Assembly: GCF_033708015.1 (NCBI RefSeq)
Contig: NZ_CP137920.1
Span: forward strand, 310,001-374,000
Length of the DNA: 64,000 nt
Direction: 5' to 3'
DNA from: Proteus vulgaris
GTDB taxonomy: Bacteria; Pseudomonadota; Gammaproteobacteria; Enterobacterales; Enterobacteriaceae
The translations under genes and the position numbers were made by a program. This document shows positions 23,642 to 34,118 of this stretch, piece after piece (within the stretch, counting starts at the first letter, position 1; the number at the start of each line of letters is the position of its first letter). The notes beneath the pieces were generated by a model that saw only the letters and a list, made by a program, of their open reading frames with translations, made no database searches and was not told where the DNA came from.

Positions 23642-24594
23642 TGGGGCGTCGTCGTAAGGGGCGTGAGATTAACGGCGTATTGCTACTCGATAAACCCCAA
23701 GATATTTCCTCTAACGATGCACTCCAAAAAGTTCGCCGTATGTTTAATGCCAGTAAGGCTGGGCATACGGGAGCATTGGATCCCTTAGCAACAGGTATGC
23801 TCCCTATTTGTTTAGGTGAAGCAACGAAATTTTCACAGTTTCTATTGGATTCTGATAAGCGTTATCGCGTTATTGCACGTTTAGGGCAACGAACAGATAC
23901 CTCTGATGCACATGGCGAGGTGATTCAAGAGCGTCCTATACAATTTACACAGCAAGCCTTAGATGATGCCTTGGATAGTTTTCGTGGAGAAACATTGCAA
24001 GTTCCTTCAATGTATTCTGCTTTAAAGCATCAAGGTAAACCGCTTTACGAATACGCTCGACAAGGTATTGAAGTTGAGCGAGAAGCAAGACCCATCACGG
24101 TCTATGAACTCCAGTTTATTCGCTGGGAAGGTGATGAGCTAGAGCTGGAAATTCATTGTTCTAAAGGGACTTACATTCGAACAATTATTGATGATCTTGG
24201 TGAGAAATTACAATGTGGTGCTCACGTTATTTTCTTACGTCGATTAGAAGTCGCAGATTATCCTAAAGAGCGAATGGTAACGTTAGAGCAATTAAGAACG
24301 ATGATAGAGGATGCACAAACTGTGCAAGAAGATCCTTTCTTGGCGCTTGATGCACTACTATTGCCTATGGATACCGCTGTTGCTCATTTTCCTGTTGTGA
24401 ATTTGAGCACAATTATTGCGGGTTATCTCAAACTGGGGCAGCCTGTTCGTGTTAATCATGATATCAATGAAGGCGAATGGGTAAGAGTGACAGAGGGTGA
24501 TGAAAAAAAATTCATTGGTCTTGCTATCATTAAAGAGGGTCTCGTTGCTCCGAAAAGAGTGGTTGTAGACTATAGCGCACAAGATAACACTTAA
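23641..24594 (+). CDS. truB: tRNA pseudouridine-55 synthase
   Basis: Makes the universal pseudouridine 55 in the tRNA T-loop. The 317-residue protein has the start [18 protein letters not shown] and the catalytic Asp in [15 protein letters not shown] (near residue 48). The [13 protein letters not shown] motif and a C-terminal PUA-like domain follow. Its ATG overlaps the rbfA stop by one base, so they are translationally coupled. Confidence 0.96.
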   Translation: MGRRRKGREINGVLLLDKPQDISSNDALQKVRRMFNASKAGHTGALDPLATGMLPICLGEATKFSQFLLDSDKRYRVIARLGQRTDTSDAHGEVIQERPIQFTQQALDDALDSFRGETLQVPSMYSALKHQGKPLYEYARQGIEVEREARPITVYELQFIRWEGDELELEIHCSKGTYIRTIIDDLGEKLQCGAHVIFLRRLEVADYPKERMVTLEQLRTMIEDAQTVQEDPFLALDALLLPMDTAVAHFPVVNLSTIIAGYLKLGQPVRVNHDINEGEWVRVTEGDEKKFIGLAIIKEGLVAPKRVVVDYSAQDNT

Positions 24595-24717
24595 TAGCAA
24601 TCTTGCGCTAAAAGTGTTTGAAGCGTAGAATAATGCGGCTATCTGTTTAGGTGGCTGAGTTGGATAGCTGAATTAGAGATTGGCTATCTGAAAATTTTAC
24701 TTAATTTGGAGTTTATT

Positions 24718-24987
24718 ATGTCTCTAAGTACTGAAGCGAAAGCACAAATCGTTGCTGAATTTGGTCGTGATGCTAACGATACTGGCTCAAGCGAAGTTCA
24801 GATTGCACTGCTGACTGCAGAAATCAACCACCTGCAAGGTCACTTTTCAGAGCACAAAAAAGATCACCACAGCCGTCGTGGTCTGCTGCGTAAAGTTTCC
24901 AGCCGTCGTAATCTGCTGGACTACCTGAAACGTAAAGATGTTGCTCGTTACGCTGCACTGATTGAACGTTTAGGTCTGCGTCGCTAA
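24718..24987 (+). CDS. rpsO: 30S ribosomal protein S15
   Basis: Primary 16S rRNA-binding protein of the 30S platform. The 89 residues equal E. coli S15. Typical segments are [46 protein letters not shown] and the end IERLGLRR. The ATG at 24718 follows TTGGAG; one further ATG four codons upstream overlaps the ribosome site and is rejected. In E. coli S15 represses its own mRNA through a leader pseudoknot; I did not model it here. A terminator follows before pnp. Confidence 0.97.
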   Translation: MSLSTEAKAQIVAEFGRDANDTGSSEVQIALLTAEINHLQGHFSEHKKDHHSRRGLLRKVSSRRNLLDYLKRKDVARYAALIERLGLRR

Positions 24988-25004
24988 TTAAGTGAGTTTC
25001 AGTG

Positions 25005-25030
25005 GAAAGGGGCCTGTTGGCCCCTTTTCT
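25005..25030 (+). terminator. Terminator after rpsO
   Basis: AAAGGGGCC (25006-25014) and GGCCCCTTT (25019-25027) form a strong stem around TGTT, followed by TCT. It partly separates rpsO from pnp. Confidence 0.85.
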
Positions 25031-25109
25031 ACTAGAAAGTGCTATTTTTAATATTAGTCGTTATGTTTTAATGTGGTGATTGTTATTTAGTCTCTCTAGT
25101 TACGACAAT

Positions 25110-25168
25110 TCGCGCGGCTAATGAAAGTGTTTATCATTAAGTGGTCAATATTTTCATTAGTCGCGAGG
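25110..25168 (+). promoter_or_regulatory. Long stem-loop in the pnp leader (RNase III type)
   Basis: CGCGGCTAATGAAA (from about 25115) pairs almost perfectly with TTTTCATTAGTCGCG (to about 25165), giving a long stem upstream of pnp. In E. coli the pnp leader has such a stem, cut by RNase III as the first step of autoregulation by PNPase. Position and shape here fit that model. Confidence 0.7.
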
Positions 25169-25237
25169 GGACGTAGCGGAGAAAAGATCATTCATCGTCG
25201 CTAAACATCTGGCGACAATAAGATAAAGGATATTATT

Positions 25238-27367
25238 TTGCTGAATCCTACAGTTCGTAAATTTCAATACGGTCAACATACTGTTTCATTAGAAACAGGT
25301 ATGATGGCTCGTCAAGCAACAGCAGCTGTTATGGTCGATATGGACGGCACCGCTGTTTTCGTTACTGTTGTAGCCAAGAAAAAAGTTAAAGCTGGACAAG
25401 ACTTCTTCCCATTAACTGTTAACTACCAAGAGCGTTCATACGCTGCTGGTCGTATTCCAGGTAGCTTCTTCCGTCGTGAAGGCCGCCCTGGTGAAGGCGA
25501 AACGTTAATTGCGCGTTTAATTGACCGTCCTTTACGTCCATTATTTCCAGAAGGTTTTTTAAACGAAATTCAAATCGTTGCTACTGTTGTTTCAGTTAAC
25601 CCACAAGTTAACCCAGATATCGTTGCAATGATTGGTGCTTCTGCGGTATTAGCGCTGTCAGGTGTTCCATTCAATGGTCCTATCGGTGGCGCTCGTGTTG
25701 GTTTTATCGATGGACAGTATGTTCTAAACCCAACTGTTGATGAGCTGAAAGTTAGTAAATTAGACTTAGTGGTTGCAGGTACTGCAGGTGCGGTACTGAT
25801 GGTAGAATCAGAAGCTGATTTATTATCAGAAGAAGAAATGTTAGGTGCGGTAGTCTTTGGTCATGATCAACAACAAGTTGTGATCGAAAACATCAATGCA
25901 TTAGTTGCAGAAGTGGGTAAAGAAAAATGGGATTGGGCGCCAGAAGCTATCAACCAAACTTTACATGACCGCATTGCGCAATTAGCTCAAACTCGTATTG
26001 GTGATGCTTACCGTATTACTGAAAAACAAGAGCGTTATGAACAAATCGAAGCGATCCGTGATGAAGTTATCGCGACGTTAGTCGCTGAAGATGAAACTTT
26101 AGATGAAGCTGAAATCAGCGAAATCTTCTCAGGTCTTGAGAAAAATATCGTTCGTGCTCGTGTATTAGCTGGCGAACCACGTATTGATGGCCGTGAAAAA
26201 GATATGGTACGTGCATTGGATATTCGCACGGGTTTATTACCACGTACTCACGGTTCAGCACTGTTTACTCGTGGTGAAACTCAGGCGCTGGTAACGGCAA
26301 CATTAGGTACTGCTCGTGATGCTCAAACTATCGATGACATCATGGGTGAGCACACTGATACATTCTTACTGCACTATAACTTCCCTCCATACTCTGTTGG
26401 CGAAACAGGCATGATGGGTTCACCAAAACGTCGCGAAATCGGTCATGGCCGTTTAGCCAAACGTGGCGTATTAGCCGTAATGCCAACTATTGAAGAATTC
26501 CCATATACCGTTCGTGTGGTTTCTGAAATCACTGAATCAAATGGTTCATCTTCAATGGCATCAGTTTGCGGTGCTTCTTTAGCACTAATGGACGCAGGTG
26601 TACCAATTAAAGAATCTGTTGCAGGTATTGCAATGGGTCTAGTGAAAGAAGGTGACAACTTTGTTGTTCTTTCCGATATTCTGGGTGATGAAGACCATTT
26701 AGGCGATATGGACTTTAAAGTTGCGGGTAGCCGTAACGGTGTCAGCGCATTACAGATGGATATCAAAATCGAAGGTATCACTCGCGAAATCATGCAAGTT
26801 GCGTTAAACCAAGCGAAAAGCGCACGTCTACACATTTTAGGCGTAATGGAAGATGCAATTAGCCAACCTCGTGCTGATATTTCTGAATTCGCACCACGCA
26901 TTCATACTATCAAAATTAATCCAGACAAGATCAAAGACGTTATCGGTAAAGGCGGCTCTGTTATCCGTGCATTAACGGAAGAAACTGGCACAACTATCGA
27001 AATCGAAGATGATGGTACAGTGAAGATTGCTGCGACAAGTGGCGATCAAGCAAAACAAGCTATCGCTCGTATCGAAGAAATTACTGCTGAAGTTGAAGTG
27101 GGTCGTATCTACAACGGTAAAGTAACACGTATCGTAGATTTCGGTGCATTCGTTGCTATCGGTGGCGGTAAAGAAGGTCTGGTTCATATTTCTCAAATCG
27201 CAGACAAACGTGTTGAGAAAGTGAGTGACTACTTAGAAATGGGTCAAGAAGTGCCAGTTAAAGTACTGGAAATTGACCGTCAAGGCCGTATTCGCTTAAG
27301 CATGAAAGAAGCTCAAGCTAATCAGCAGGAAGCAACAGAAACTTCTTCTGAAGATTCTGCGAATTAA
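25238..27367 (+). CDS. pnp: Polyribonucleotide nucleotidyltransferase
   Basis: Phosphate-dependent 3'-5' exoribonuclease, a trimer and degradosome component. The 709-residue protein has two RNase PH domains ([27 protein letters not shown]; then [15 protein letters not shown] and [15 protein letters not shown]), a KH domain with [11 protein letters not shown], and an S1 domain ([20 protein letters not shown]). Translation starts at a TTG (25238) after TAAAGGA, giving [14 protein letters not shown]. coli pnp is also recalled as having a TTG start. It follows rpsO, with a processed-looking leader hairpin. Confidence 0.97.
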   Translation: MLNPTVRKFQYGQHTVSLETGMMARQATAAVMVDMDGTAVFVTVVAKKKVKAGQDFFPLTVNYQERSYAAGRIPGSFFRREGRPGEGETLIARLIDRPLRPLFPEGFLNEIQIVATVVSVNPQVNPDIVAMIGASAVLALSGVPFNGPIGGARVGFIDGQYVLNPTVDELKVSKLDLVVAGTAGAVLMVESEADLLSEEEMLGAVVFGHDQQQVVIENINALVAEVGKEKWDWAPEAINQTLHDRIAQLAQTRIGDAYRITEKQERYEQIEAIRDEVIATLVAEDETLDEAEISEIFSGLEKNIVRARVLAGEPRIDGREKDMVRALDIRTGLLPRTHGSALFTRGETQALVTATLGTARDAQTIDDIMGEHTDTFLLHYNFPPYSVGETGMMGSPKRREIGHGRLAKRGVLAVMPTIEEFPYTVRVVSEITESNGSSSMASVCGASLALMDAGVPIKESVAGIAMGLVKEGDNFVVLSDILGDEDHLGDMDFKVAGSRNGVSALQMDIKIEGITREIMQVALNQAKSARLHILGVMEDAISQPRADISEFAPRIHTIKINPDKIKDVIGKGGSVIRALTEETGTTIEIEDDGTVKIAATSGDQAKQAIARIEEITAEVEVGRIYNGKVTRIVDFGAFVAIGGGKEGLVHISQIADKRVEKVSDYLEMGQEVPVKVLEIDRQGRIRLSMKEAQANQQEATETSSEDSAN

Positions 27368-27479
27368 TGATATTCTACTACCGATATCTAGACATAGGTA
27401 TCGGTAGAGACTTATTATGATTGACAAGTAGGACGTCTAGAACGCTTTTTGTTGAAAGGTCTGACTTTGGGAGTGAGAA

Positions 27480-28367
27480 ATGAAAACATTTCTGCGCAGT
27501 TGTTCTATTGCTGTTTTCATCTTTATTTCCGGATGCAGCACTAGTCCAGAGTGGCGTCAGAATGCGATTTTTGCCACACCATTGCAGCCTTCTTTACAAC
27601 AAGAAGTGATATTGGCTCGTATAGAACAAATCTTAGCGAGCCGCTCATTAACCGAAGATGAGTACGCACAGCTTTTATATGAGCGTGGTGTGCTGTATGA
27701 TAGCCTCGGTTTACGAGCTTTAGCGCGTAATGATTTTTCAATGGCGCTATCAATACGACCAGATATGCTAGAAATTTTTAATTTTCTAGGTATCTATTTT
27801 ACGCAAGCAGCAAATTACGATGCTGCTTATGAAGCGTTTGATTCTGTTTTAGAGCTTGATCCAACTTACAATAATGCGCGTTTTAATCGTGGTATCGCTT
27901 CGTACTACGGTGGCCGATTGAAATTGGCGCAGGATGATCTGCAGGCGTTTTATCAGGTCGCTCCAAATGATCCTATTCGTTCGCTTTGGTTATATCTTGT
28001 AGAAAAAGAGATAAACACTGATTTGGCTAAACAACAGCTAAAACAGCGATACCAACAGGCGGATAAAACGGGGCAATGGGGATGGAATATAGTTGAGTTT
28101 TATTTAGGTGATATTAATGAGAAAACATTAATGTTGAAACTAAATGAGGCTTCAACCGATAACACTTCGCTCGCTGAGCATCTTAGTGAAACTAACTTCT
28201 ATTTAGGTAAGTATTACCTAAGTCTGGGGGATACGGATAGCGCAGAAGCGTTATTCAAGCTGACGGTTGCCAACAACGCACATAACTTTGTTGAGCACCG
28301 CTACGCATTGTTGGAATTAGCACTGTTAGGCCAACAAGAAGACCTAGCGGAATCGGACCAGCAATAG
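27480..28367 (+). CDS. nlpI: Lipoprotein NlpI (TPR adaptor)
   Basis: Outer-membrane lipoprotein that in E. coli scaffolds peptidoglycan endopeptidases and helps the protease Prc degrade MepS. The 295-residue protein has a lipobox, FISGC, with the lipidated Cys at residue 19. TPR-type helical repeats follow (residues about 60-170, for example [21 protein letters not shown] and [21 protein letters not shown]). It lies between pnp and deaD, the conserved location. Confidence 0.95.
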   Translation: MKTFLRSCSIAVFIFISGCSTSPEWRQNAIFATPLQPSLQQEVILARIEQILASRSLTEDEYAQLLYERGVLYDSLGLRALARNDFSMALSIRPDMLEIFNFLGIYFTQAANYDAAYEAFDSVLELDPTYNNARFNRGIASYYGGRLKLAQDDLQAFYQVAPNDPIRSLWLYLVEKEINTDLAKQQLKQRYQQADKTGQWGWNIVEFYLGDINEKTLMLKLNEASTDNTSLAEHLSETNFYLGKYYLSLGDTDSAEALFKLTVANNAHNFVEHRYALLELALLGQQEDLAESDQQ

Positions 28368-28468
28368 CTGACGAACATTTCTCTGATCAGTTTGAAAGCC
28401 ATCATCTGCATAGGATGAGGGCTTGTTTGTTCGTTTAATAATATAATTTGAGCCAGTTCACATTTTAG

Positions 28469-28537
28469 ATGATAAAGACCGACAAACCATGCGGTATGTT
28501 ATGTCAACTGGCTGCCATAATGAATGAGGCACAGTGA
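28469..28537 (+). CDS. yrbN: Small peptide YrbN homologue, upstream of deaD
   Basis: A 22-codon frame, [22 protein letters not shown] minus nothing else, ends in TGA one base before the deaD ATG. Its second half, [12 protein letters not shown], matches what I recall of E. coli YrbN (LCRLAAIINEAR), which also sits directly upstream of deaD. A conserved tiny frame in the same place argues it is translated, probably coupling or tuning deaD translation. The start codon is uncertain (28469 or the internal ATG at 28496). No strong ribosome site is visible. Confidence 0.7.
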   Translation: MIKTDKPCGMLCQLAAIMNEAQ

Positions 28538-28538
28538 C

Positions 28539-30392
28539 ATGACTACTGAAACCGATATGACTTTTGCTGATCTAGGTTTATCAGCACCTATTTTGACTGC
28601 ACTGAATGACTTAGGCTACGAGAAGCCTTCTCCAATTCAGCAACAATGTATTCCTTTCCTTTTAAACGGTAATGATGTTTTGGGCATGGCACAGACAGGT
28701 AGTGGTAAAACTGCTGCATTTAGCCTGCCATTATTACACAATCTTGATGAATCATTAAAAGCACCACAAATTTTAGTTTTAGCACCGACTCGTGAACTTG
28801 CGGTTCAGGTTGCTGAAGCAATTGAAGATTTTTCTAAGCATTTACCAAAAGTAAATGTTGTTGCTCTGTATGGTGGTCAGCGTTACGACGTTCAATTACG
28901 CGCGTTACGCCAAGGTCCACAAGTTGTTGTAGGTACACCGGGTCGTTTATTAGACCATTTAAATCGTGGCACATTAGATTTATCGAAACTAAAAGGTTTA
29001 GTATTAGATGAAGCTGATGAAATGTTACGTATGGGCTTTATTGAAGATGTTGAAAATATTTTAAGTAAGATCCCAGCGGAACACCAAACAGCGCTGTTCT
29101 CTGCAACAATGCCAGAAGCTATTCGTCGTATTACTCGTCGTTTTATGAACGATCCGAAAGAAGTGCGCATCCAAAGTAGCGTAACGACACGTCCAGACAT
29201 TAGCCAAAGCTATTGGATGACATTCGGCGCACGTAAAAATGAAGCATTAATTCGTTTCTTAGAAGCGGAAGATTTTGATGCGGCAATTATTTTCGTTCGT
29301 ACTAAAAACGCAACATTAGAAGTTGCTGAAGCTTTAGAGCGCAATGGGTATAACAGCGCAGCGTTAAACGGTGATATGAACCAATCACTGCGTGAGCAAA
29401 CATTAGAGCGTCTAAAAAATGGTCGTTTAGATATTTTAATCGCGACTGACGTTGCTGCTCGTGGTCTCGACGTTGACCGTATCAGCCTAGTTGTGAACTA
29501 TGATATCCCTATGGATTCAGAATCTTACGTTCACCGTATTGGTCGTACGGGTCGTGCTGGCCGTGCTGGTCGTGCAATTTTATTCGTTGATAACCGTGAA
29601 CGCCGTTTACTGCGTAATATCGAACGTACAATGAAGATGACTATTCCTGAAGTAGAGCTGCCAAATGCAGAACTTATCAGCCAACGTCGTCAGGAAAAAT
29701 TTGCACAGCAAATCGCTCAGCAATTAGAAACAAGCAACCTTGATCAATATCGCGCTCTGTTACCTAAATTAGCGCCACAAGGTGAAGAAGCGCTGGATAT
29801 GGAAACACTGGCTGCGGTATTACTGAAGATGGCTCAAGGTGAGCGTGCGCTTATTTTACCACCCGATCCTGTTCGTCGTCCTCGTCGTGAATTTAACGAT
29901 CGTGATGATCGCCGTCGCGGTGATAACGATCGTGAGCGTTCTCCTCGTCGTGAGCGTCGTGATGCAGGCGAAATGGATTTATACCGTATTGAAGTGGGTC
30001 GTGATGATGGTGTGGAAGTTCGTCATATCGTTGGTGCGATTGCTAACGAAGGCGATATCAGCAGCCGTTACATTGGTAATATCAAACTGTATGGTTCTCA
30101 CTCAACCATCGAGTTACCAAAAGGTATGCCAACAGATTTATTAAGCCATTTCACACGTACACGTATTATGAATAAACCCCTCAATATGCAATTAGTGGGT
30201 GATGCTCAATCTCAGCCTTTCCGTGAGCGTCGTAATAACAGCCGTCGTGATGGTCAGCCACAAGGTGGTCGTCGTTTTAACAACGGTGATCAACGTCGTG
30301 GTAATAATGATCGTGGTGGTGAACGCGGTAACTTCCGTGGTCGTAACAACGAAGGTACACCACGTCGTCGTAGCAGCACTCATAACCAATAA
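28539..30392 (+). CDS. deaD: DEAD-box RNA helicase CsdA/DeaD
   Basis: Cold-shock RNA helicase in 50S assembly and mRNA decay. The 617-residue protein has the Q motif (PSPIQQQ), Walker A AQTGSGKT at residues 51-58, the DEAD box [11 protein letters not shown], and motifs V-VI ([21 protein letters not shown]). An RNA-binding domain with [22 protein letters not shown] follows, then a long Arg/Asn/Gly-rich tail. I chose the ATG at 28539 after GAGGCACAG. The start lies one base after the yrbN stop. The low-complexity tail is shorter and more Asn-rich than I recall in E. coli. Confidence 0.96.
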   Translation: MTTETDMTFADLGLSAPILTALNDLGYEKPSPIQQQCIPFLLNGNDVLGMAQTGSGKTAAFSLPLLHNLDESLKAPQILVLAPTRELAVQVAEAIEDFSKHLPKVNVVALYGGQRYDVQLRALRQGPQVVVGTPGRLLDHLNRGTLDLSKLKGLVLDEADEMLRMGFIEDVENILSKIPAEHQTALFSATMPEAIRRITRRFMNDPKEVRIQSSVTTRPDISQSYWMTFGARKNEALIRFLEAEDFDAAIIFVRTKNATLEVAEALERNGYNSAALNGDMNQSLREQTLERLKNGRLDILIATDVAARGLDVDRISLVVNYDIPMDSESYVHRIGRTGRAGRAGRAILFVDNRERRLLRNIERTMKMTIPEVELPNAELISQRRQEKFAQQIAQQLETSNLDQYRALLPKLAPQGEEALDMETLAAVLLKMAQGERALILPPDPVRRPRREFNDRDDRRRGDNDRERSPRRERRDAGEMDLYRIEVGRDDGVEVRHIVGAIANEGDISSRYIGNIKLYGSHSTIELPKGMPTDLLSHFTRTRIMNKPLNMQLVGDAQSQPFRERRNNSRRDGQPQGGRRFNNGDQRRGNNDRGGERGNFRGRNNEGTPRRRSSTHNQ

Positions 30393-30436
30393 GAGTGGGT
30401 AATTAACTTAATTTTAAATTGAGTTGATGACAAAAA

Positions 30437-30471
30437 TAAAACCAGTCAATGTATATTGGCTGGTTTTTTTA
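30437..30471 (+). terminator. Terminator of deaD
   Basis: AAACCAGTCAAT (30439-30450) pairs, with one G-T pair, with ATTGGCTGGTTT (30454-30465), then T to 30470. Confidence 0.88.
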
Positions 30472-30535
30472 TGCTTATTTAATGATATAAAATATATTAC
30501 ATCAAGTTGTTATCAATCTAAAAATAGACATCTTT

Positions 30536-31036
30536 ATGAAAAATAATTGGCTAGAATTACGCTGTATTCAACAAAACAATAATATTCAACGCGCTGACTT
30601 TAATTTTTATGTTGATGGTAAGGCATTAGACGAATGGTTAGGTTTTGATCGGCAAACGGATTGGCGGTTTTTAAATTTTGATTTTGATATTTTTGTTGTT
30701 GATAAAACGCGTTTTCCGAATTACGACCGTCATAAAATAATTCGAAGTACAATCGAACAATATTTAGGTATTAAACCTATTTATACTCAATTAGATAATA
30801 ATCGATTAGTGCTCTACCGTTGCCATTGTGGTAGTGATTATTGCTCTGTGATTTCTTGTGATTTAGATATTACAGACCATTACGTGAAATGGAATAATAT
30901 TGCTTATGAAGATGGGTTAGATAAAGAAGACGCACTAGAGCTTGATGAACATGGTATTACACCTATTGAACAGCTTATTTTTGATCGTAAGCAGTATCAG
31001 CAAGTGTTTAATCAGTATTTAGAGGCCTATTTGTAA
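30536..31036 (+). CDS. Uncharacterised 166-residue protein with Cys cluster
   Basis: I do not recognise a named family. The protein is acidic and soluble, with no signal peptide or membrane segment. Near the middle it has LYRCHCGSDYCSVISCD, four cysteines in a C-x-C-x5-C-x4-C arrangement that might bind a metal. A late YVKWNNIAYED and a terminal FDRKQYQQVFNQYL follow. I recall similar order (Cys cluster, V-W-x5-Y, FDRxQY) in poorly characterised bacterial proteins sometimes labelled oxidoreductase; this is weak. It is monocistronic after deaD and converges on the yjaA-like gene with only 12 bases between them. Confidence 0.7.
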   Translation: MKNNWLELRCIQQNNNIQRADFNFYVDGKALDEWLGFDRQTDWRFLNFDFDIFVVDKTRFPNYDRHKIIRSTIEQYLGIKPIYTQLDNNRLVLYRCHCGSDYCSVISCDLDITDHYVKWNNIAYEDGLDKEDALELDEHGITPIEQLIFDRKQYQQVFNQYLEAYL

Positions 31037-31048
31037 ATGACTAAATAC

Positions 31049-31438
31049 TCATTTTATGTCGTGTAACGATTTATTAATTAATTCAATTACCTCTGTATCT
31101 ATAAGAGGCGTGAGTTTTGCACTAATAATAAATTTTTTGTACTTATTATTAAACCCCGCAGCGACAACTTCATTAAATAATCGGATTTCTACTTTTGATA
31201 ATCCGTCTTCAGTACATTCTAAAGGATGAATAACCACATCTCTTTTTTTGAAAAAAAATGCGGATGGATTAATACTAAGATTATTTAGCGCAATATGAAT
31301 CGCTTCAATAGCAGGATAAAAATCGCCAATTAACATTCGGCGATGAGAAAAATTACGTTGTGCTATCGCTTCTTTTTTCGTGTGAAGATCTCGTACTTCA
31401 ATACGGTTGGTATAAACTCTAATATAAATCGGTTCCAT
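31049..31438 (-). CDS. yjaA: YjaA family protein
   Basis: 129-residue cytoplasmic protein resembling what I recall of E. coli YjaA, a stress-induced protein of unknown biochemical function. Matching landmarks are YIRVYTNRIEVRDLHTKKEA, FSHRRMLIGDFYPA, the centre PLECTEDGLSKVEIRLFNEVVAAG, and the YKKFIISAK strand. There is no signal peptide. It lies 23 bases downstream of btsR on the same strand, after AGGAGAGA, so it is probably the third gene of a btsS-btsR-yjaA operon. That grouping is not the E. coli one. Confidence 0.7.
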   Translation of the reverse strand: MEPIYIRVYTNRIEVRDLHTKKEAIAQRNFSHRRMLIGDFYPAIEAIHIALNNLSINPSAFFFKKRDVVIHPLECTEDGLSKVEIRLFNEVVAAGFNNKYKKFIISAKLTPLIDTEVIELINKSLHDIK

Positions 31439-31461
31439 CCTATTTCTCTCCTTATCAGTTA

Positions 31462-32178
31462 TTAACTCAAACCAATCGCTTCTTTTAACGGTTTTAGATA
31501 TCGACGACTAACAGGAATTTGGCTGTTATTATTTAATATCAATTCGGCCTGCCCATTATCGCCAAAAACAATCTCATTAACATAATCCATATTGACTAAA
31601 TATTGGCGATGGCAACGGACTAATGGTGTCCGTGTTTCTAACGTGCGTAATGTTAATTCTGTAAAACCTTCTTGGCCTTGATTATTGGTGACATAAACAC
31701 CGCTGAGTCTTGATGTTGCAAATACCGCTTCATCAATTGGCATTAACCAAATACGGCTATGACCTGTACATGGTATACATTTTAACCGCTCTTCAGGCGG
31801 TGTGAGGAGATCAATATTCTGCTTATTACCTTGGCGTAGACGATTTAATGTTTTTGTTAGGCGCTCTTGCTCTAATGGTTTGAGTAGATAATCAAAGGCG
31901 TGCTCTTCAAAAGCCTGAATGGCATACTCTTCAAATGCGGTGAGAAAGACGATATAAGGGCGATGTTCAGGATCAAGCATGGTGACCATTTCAAGACCCG
32001 TAATACGAGGCATTTGAATATCAAGAAAAACCACATCGGGCTTTTTGCGATGTATTTCTCCTATGGCTTCAATCGCATTACTGCATTCACCAACTATATG
32101 AATATCTTTTTCAACTTCAAGTAAACAACGTAAGTTTTCACGAGCCAACGGCTCATCATCAACGATTAATATATTCAT
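31462..32178 (-). CDS. btsR: LytTR response regulator BtsR (YehT)
   Basis: Response regulator of the BtsS/BtsR pyruvate-sensing system. The 238-residue protein has a receiver domain with acidic pocket VDDEP (6-10), phospho-acceptor Asp53 in VFLDIQMPR and the conserved Thr and Lys ([16 protein letters not shown]). A C-terminal LytTR DNA-binding domain follows ([34 protein letters not shown]). Identity to E. coli BtsR appears high over both domains. Its ATG overlaps the btsS stop by one base, so the kinase and regulator are coupled. Confidence 0.92.
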   Translation of the reverse strand: MNILIVDDEPLARENLRCLLEVEKDIHIVGECSNAIEAIGEIHRKKPDVVFLDIQMPRITGLEMVTMLDPEHRPYIVFLTAFEEYAIQAFEEHAFDYLLKPLEQERLTKTLNRLRQGNKQNIDLLTPPEERLKCIPCTGHSRIWLMPIDEAVFATSRLSGVYVTNNQGQEGFTELTLRTLETRTPLVRCHRQYLVNMDYVNEIVFGDNGQAELILNNNSQIPVSRRYLKPLKEAIGLS

Positions 32179-33884
32179 TATAATGTAACGTCATCCATGC
32201 TTTTTTCGAGAGGTAAGCAAATTTTCACCTTTGTATATTCATCGGCTTGGCATTCCACTAAAACACCATAAAGCTCGCCATAGCGTAATTTTAATCGCTT
32301 ATCCACTAGTCTCATGCCTAAGCCTAATTGATGCGATGGGCATTGAAGACGGTAAAGTCCGGCATTATCACAAATTTCGATAATGATTAAATGATGCTCT
32401 TGATGTGCTCTAATTGTAATCTTTCCTGTGTCTAATAACTGTGACGTTCCATGTTTAATTGCATTTTCGACCATAGGTTGAAGTGAAAAAGCAGGTAAAC
32501 GAGCATTCGCTAAGCTTTCCGGAATCTGAATATCAATCTGTAAACGTTCCTGAAAACGCGCTTTCTCGATTTGCAAATAGGCATTTACATGCTCAATTTC
32601 GTCACTTAATGTCACCACGGCTTCTGGTCTTTTTAAATTCTTACGAAAAAACGCAGAGAGAAATTGCACAAGCTGATTTGCTTGTTCGCTATCACGGCGA
32701 ATAACCGCTTGTAATGTATTTAGTGCATTAAAAAGAAAGTGAGGATTCACTTGAGCATGTAAGAGTTTAATCTCTGATTCTAAAAGAGATTGCTTATTTC
32801 GCTCATATTGTCCCGCTAGAATTTGTGCAGATAATAGACTGGCGATGCCTTCACCTAAGGTACGATTAATAGAACTAAATAGGCGATTTTTAGCCTCATA
32901 AAGCTTTATTGTGCCAATGACTTGATTATTTTCCCCTCTTAGGGGAATAACTAAGGTTGAGCCTAACTTGCAATGAGGGGAAAGCGTACAACGATAAGGG
33001 GTTTCATTGCCATCAGCATAGACAACTTCATTATTATTGATGGCTTGCTTGGATTGAACTGAGGAAATAGGTGTACCTGGTAAATGGTGATCAGCACCGA
33101 TGCCAATAAAAGCGAGCAGTTTTTCTCTATCTGTAATGGCAACCGCACTGACCCTCAACTCCTGATAAATCACTTTTGCCACACGGGTGCTATTATCTTG
33201 GTTAAATCCTTTACGTAAAATACCTTCAGTGCAAACAGCGATTTTTAATGCTTGAGCTGAGAATGCGCTGGTATATTTTTCAAATATCGCGCGTCTATCT
33301 TGTAATATTCGAATAAACATCGCTGCACCCACCGTATTTGCTACGATCATCGGGGCGGCAATATCTTTCACTAAAGCAAGTGCTTCATTAAACGGACGAG
33401 CCAATAATAGGATGATGCTCATCTGTATTATTTCAGCAAAGAAGGTAACGACTGCCGCTGTCCATGGGTTAAATATTCGATGCATCTGCCCGTGTTTTAC
33501 GTAATAACGGTGAACTAATCCGCCAATTAATCCCTCGACAATGGTCGATACCATACAGCTAAACGCAGTCATACCTCCGAGTGAATAGCGGTGTAACCCT
33601 CCCGTAAAACCGACGAGAAAGCCGACGTAAGGACCACCTAGCAACCCACCTAAGACAGAGCCAATAGCACGTGTATTAGCAATAGAATCATTAATATGTA
33701 GCCCAAAATAGGTACCCATAATGCAGAAAATAGAGAATATGACGTAACACATCAATTTATGTGGTAGTTTTATTGTGACCTGCAAAAGTGGCGTGAATAG
33801 AGGTGTTTTGCTTAAAAACCAAGCAATAATTAAATAAACACACATTTGCTGTAATAACAGCAAAATAAGATCAAATTCATACAT
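32178..33884 (-). CDS. btsS: Sensor histidine kinase BtsS (YehU)
   Basis: Membrane LytS-type histidine kinase; the E. coli homologue is a high-affinity pyruvate sensor activating the transporter gene btsT. The 568-residue protein starts with a 5TM LytS sensor domain of several hydrophobic helices (residues about 5-200, with [14 protein letters not shown]). A GAF-like middle domain follows, then the kinase with phospho-accepting His in [16 protein letters not shown] and ATP-binding motifs MVENAIKHG and [12 protein letters not shown] chose the ATG at 33884 ([15 protein letters not shown]) by family match. No btsT is in this window. Confidence 0.92.
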   Translation of the reverse strand: MYEFDLILLLLQQMCVYLIIAWFLSKTPLFTPLLQVTIKLPHKLMCYVIFSIFCIMGTYFGLHINDSIANTRAIGSVLGGLLGGPYVGFLVGFTGGLHRYSLGGMTAFSCMVSTIVEGLIGGLVHRYYVKHGQMHRIFNPWTAAVVTFFAEIIQMSIILLLARPFNEALALVKDIAAPMIVANTVGAAMFIRILQDRRAIFEKYTSAFSAQALKIAVCTEGILRKGFNQDNSTRVAKVIYQELRVSAVAITDREKLLAFIGIGADHHLPGTPISSVQSKQAINNNEVVYADGNETPYRCTLSPHCKLGSTLVIPLRGENNQVIGTIKLYEAKNRLFSSINRTLGEGIASLLSAQILAGQYERNKQSLLESEIKLLHAQVNPHFLFNALNTLQAVIRRDSEQANQLVQFLSAFFRKNLKRPEAVVTLSDEIEHVNAYLQIEKARFQERLQIDIQIPESLANARLPAFSLQPMVENAIKHGTSQLLDTGKITIRAHQEHHLIIIEICDNAGLYRLQCPSHQLGLGMRLVDKRLKLRYGELYGVLVECQADEYTKVKICLPLEKSMDDVTL

Positions 33885-34118
33885 AAATATGAGTACCGTT
33901 CTCTTTTCTATCTGGATAAATATAAAAAGTTCAGATAAAACGGGGATATTAATTAGGCGATAAAGTTTGATATAAGAATAACTTAATCGCACTATCAAAG
34001 AAAATATTCCTTTACGTCAGTGATCTGGCGCACAAAATTCTTAAAGAAATTCTGAGTTATTGTGTAATATAACTCTGTCAGTGAGTGTTCTACTTCACTA
34101 TTAAGGTCTAATCGTTAT
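33885..34118. promoter_or_regulatory. Divergent promoter region of btsS and the HlyD operon
   Basis: 234 AT-rich bases between divergently transcribed btsS and the HlyD-type gene. Both promoters must be here. The direct-repeat type of site known for BtsR was looked for by eye and not found, so there is no sequence support for control of the exporter by BtsR. Confidence 0.4.

Noticed and set aside
30192-30402. Val/Thr-rich frames on both strands at the end of deaD
   Set aside because: They arise from the repeated CGT/AAC codons of the Arg/Asn-rich tail of the helicase.
33885-34118. BtsR control of the exporter operon
   Set aside because: No repeat resembling the known BtsR-type target was found in the divergent region, so only adjacency supports it.
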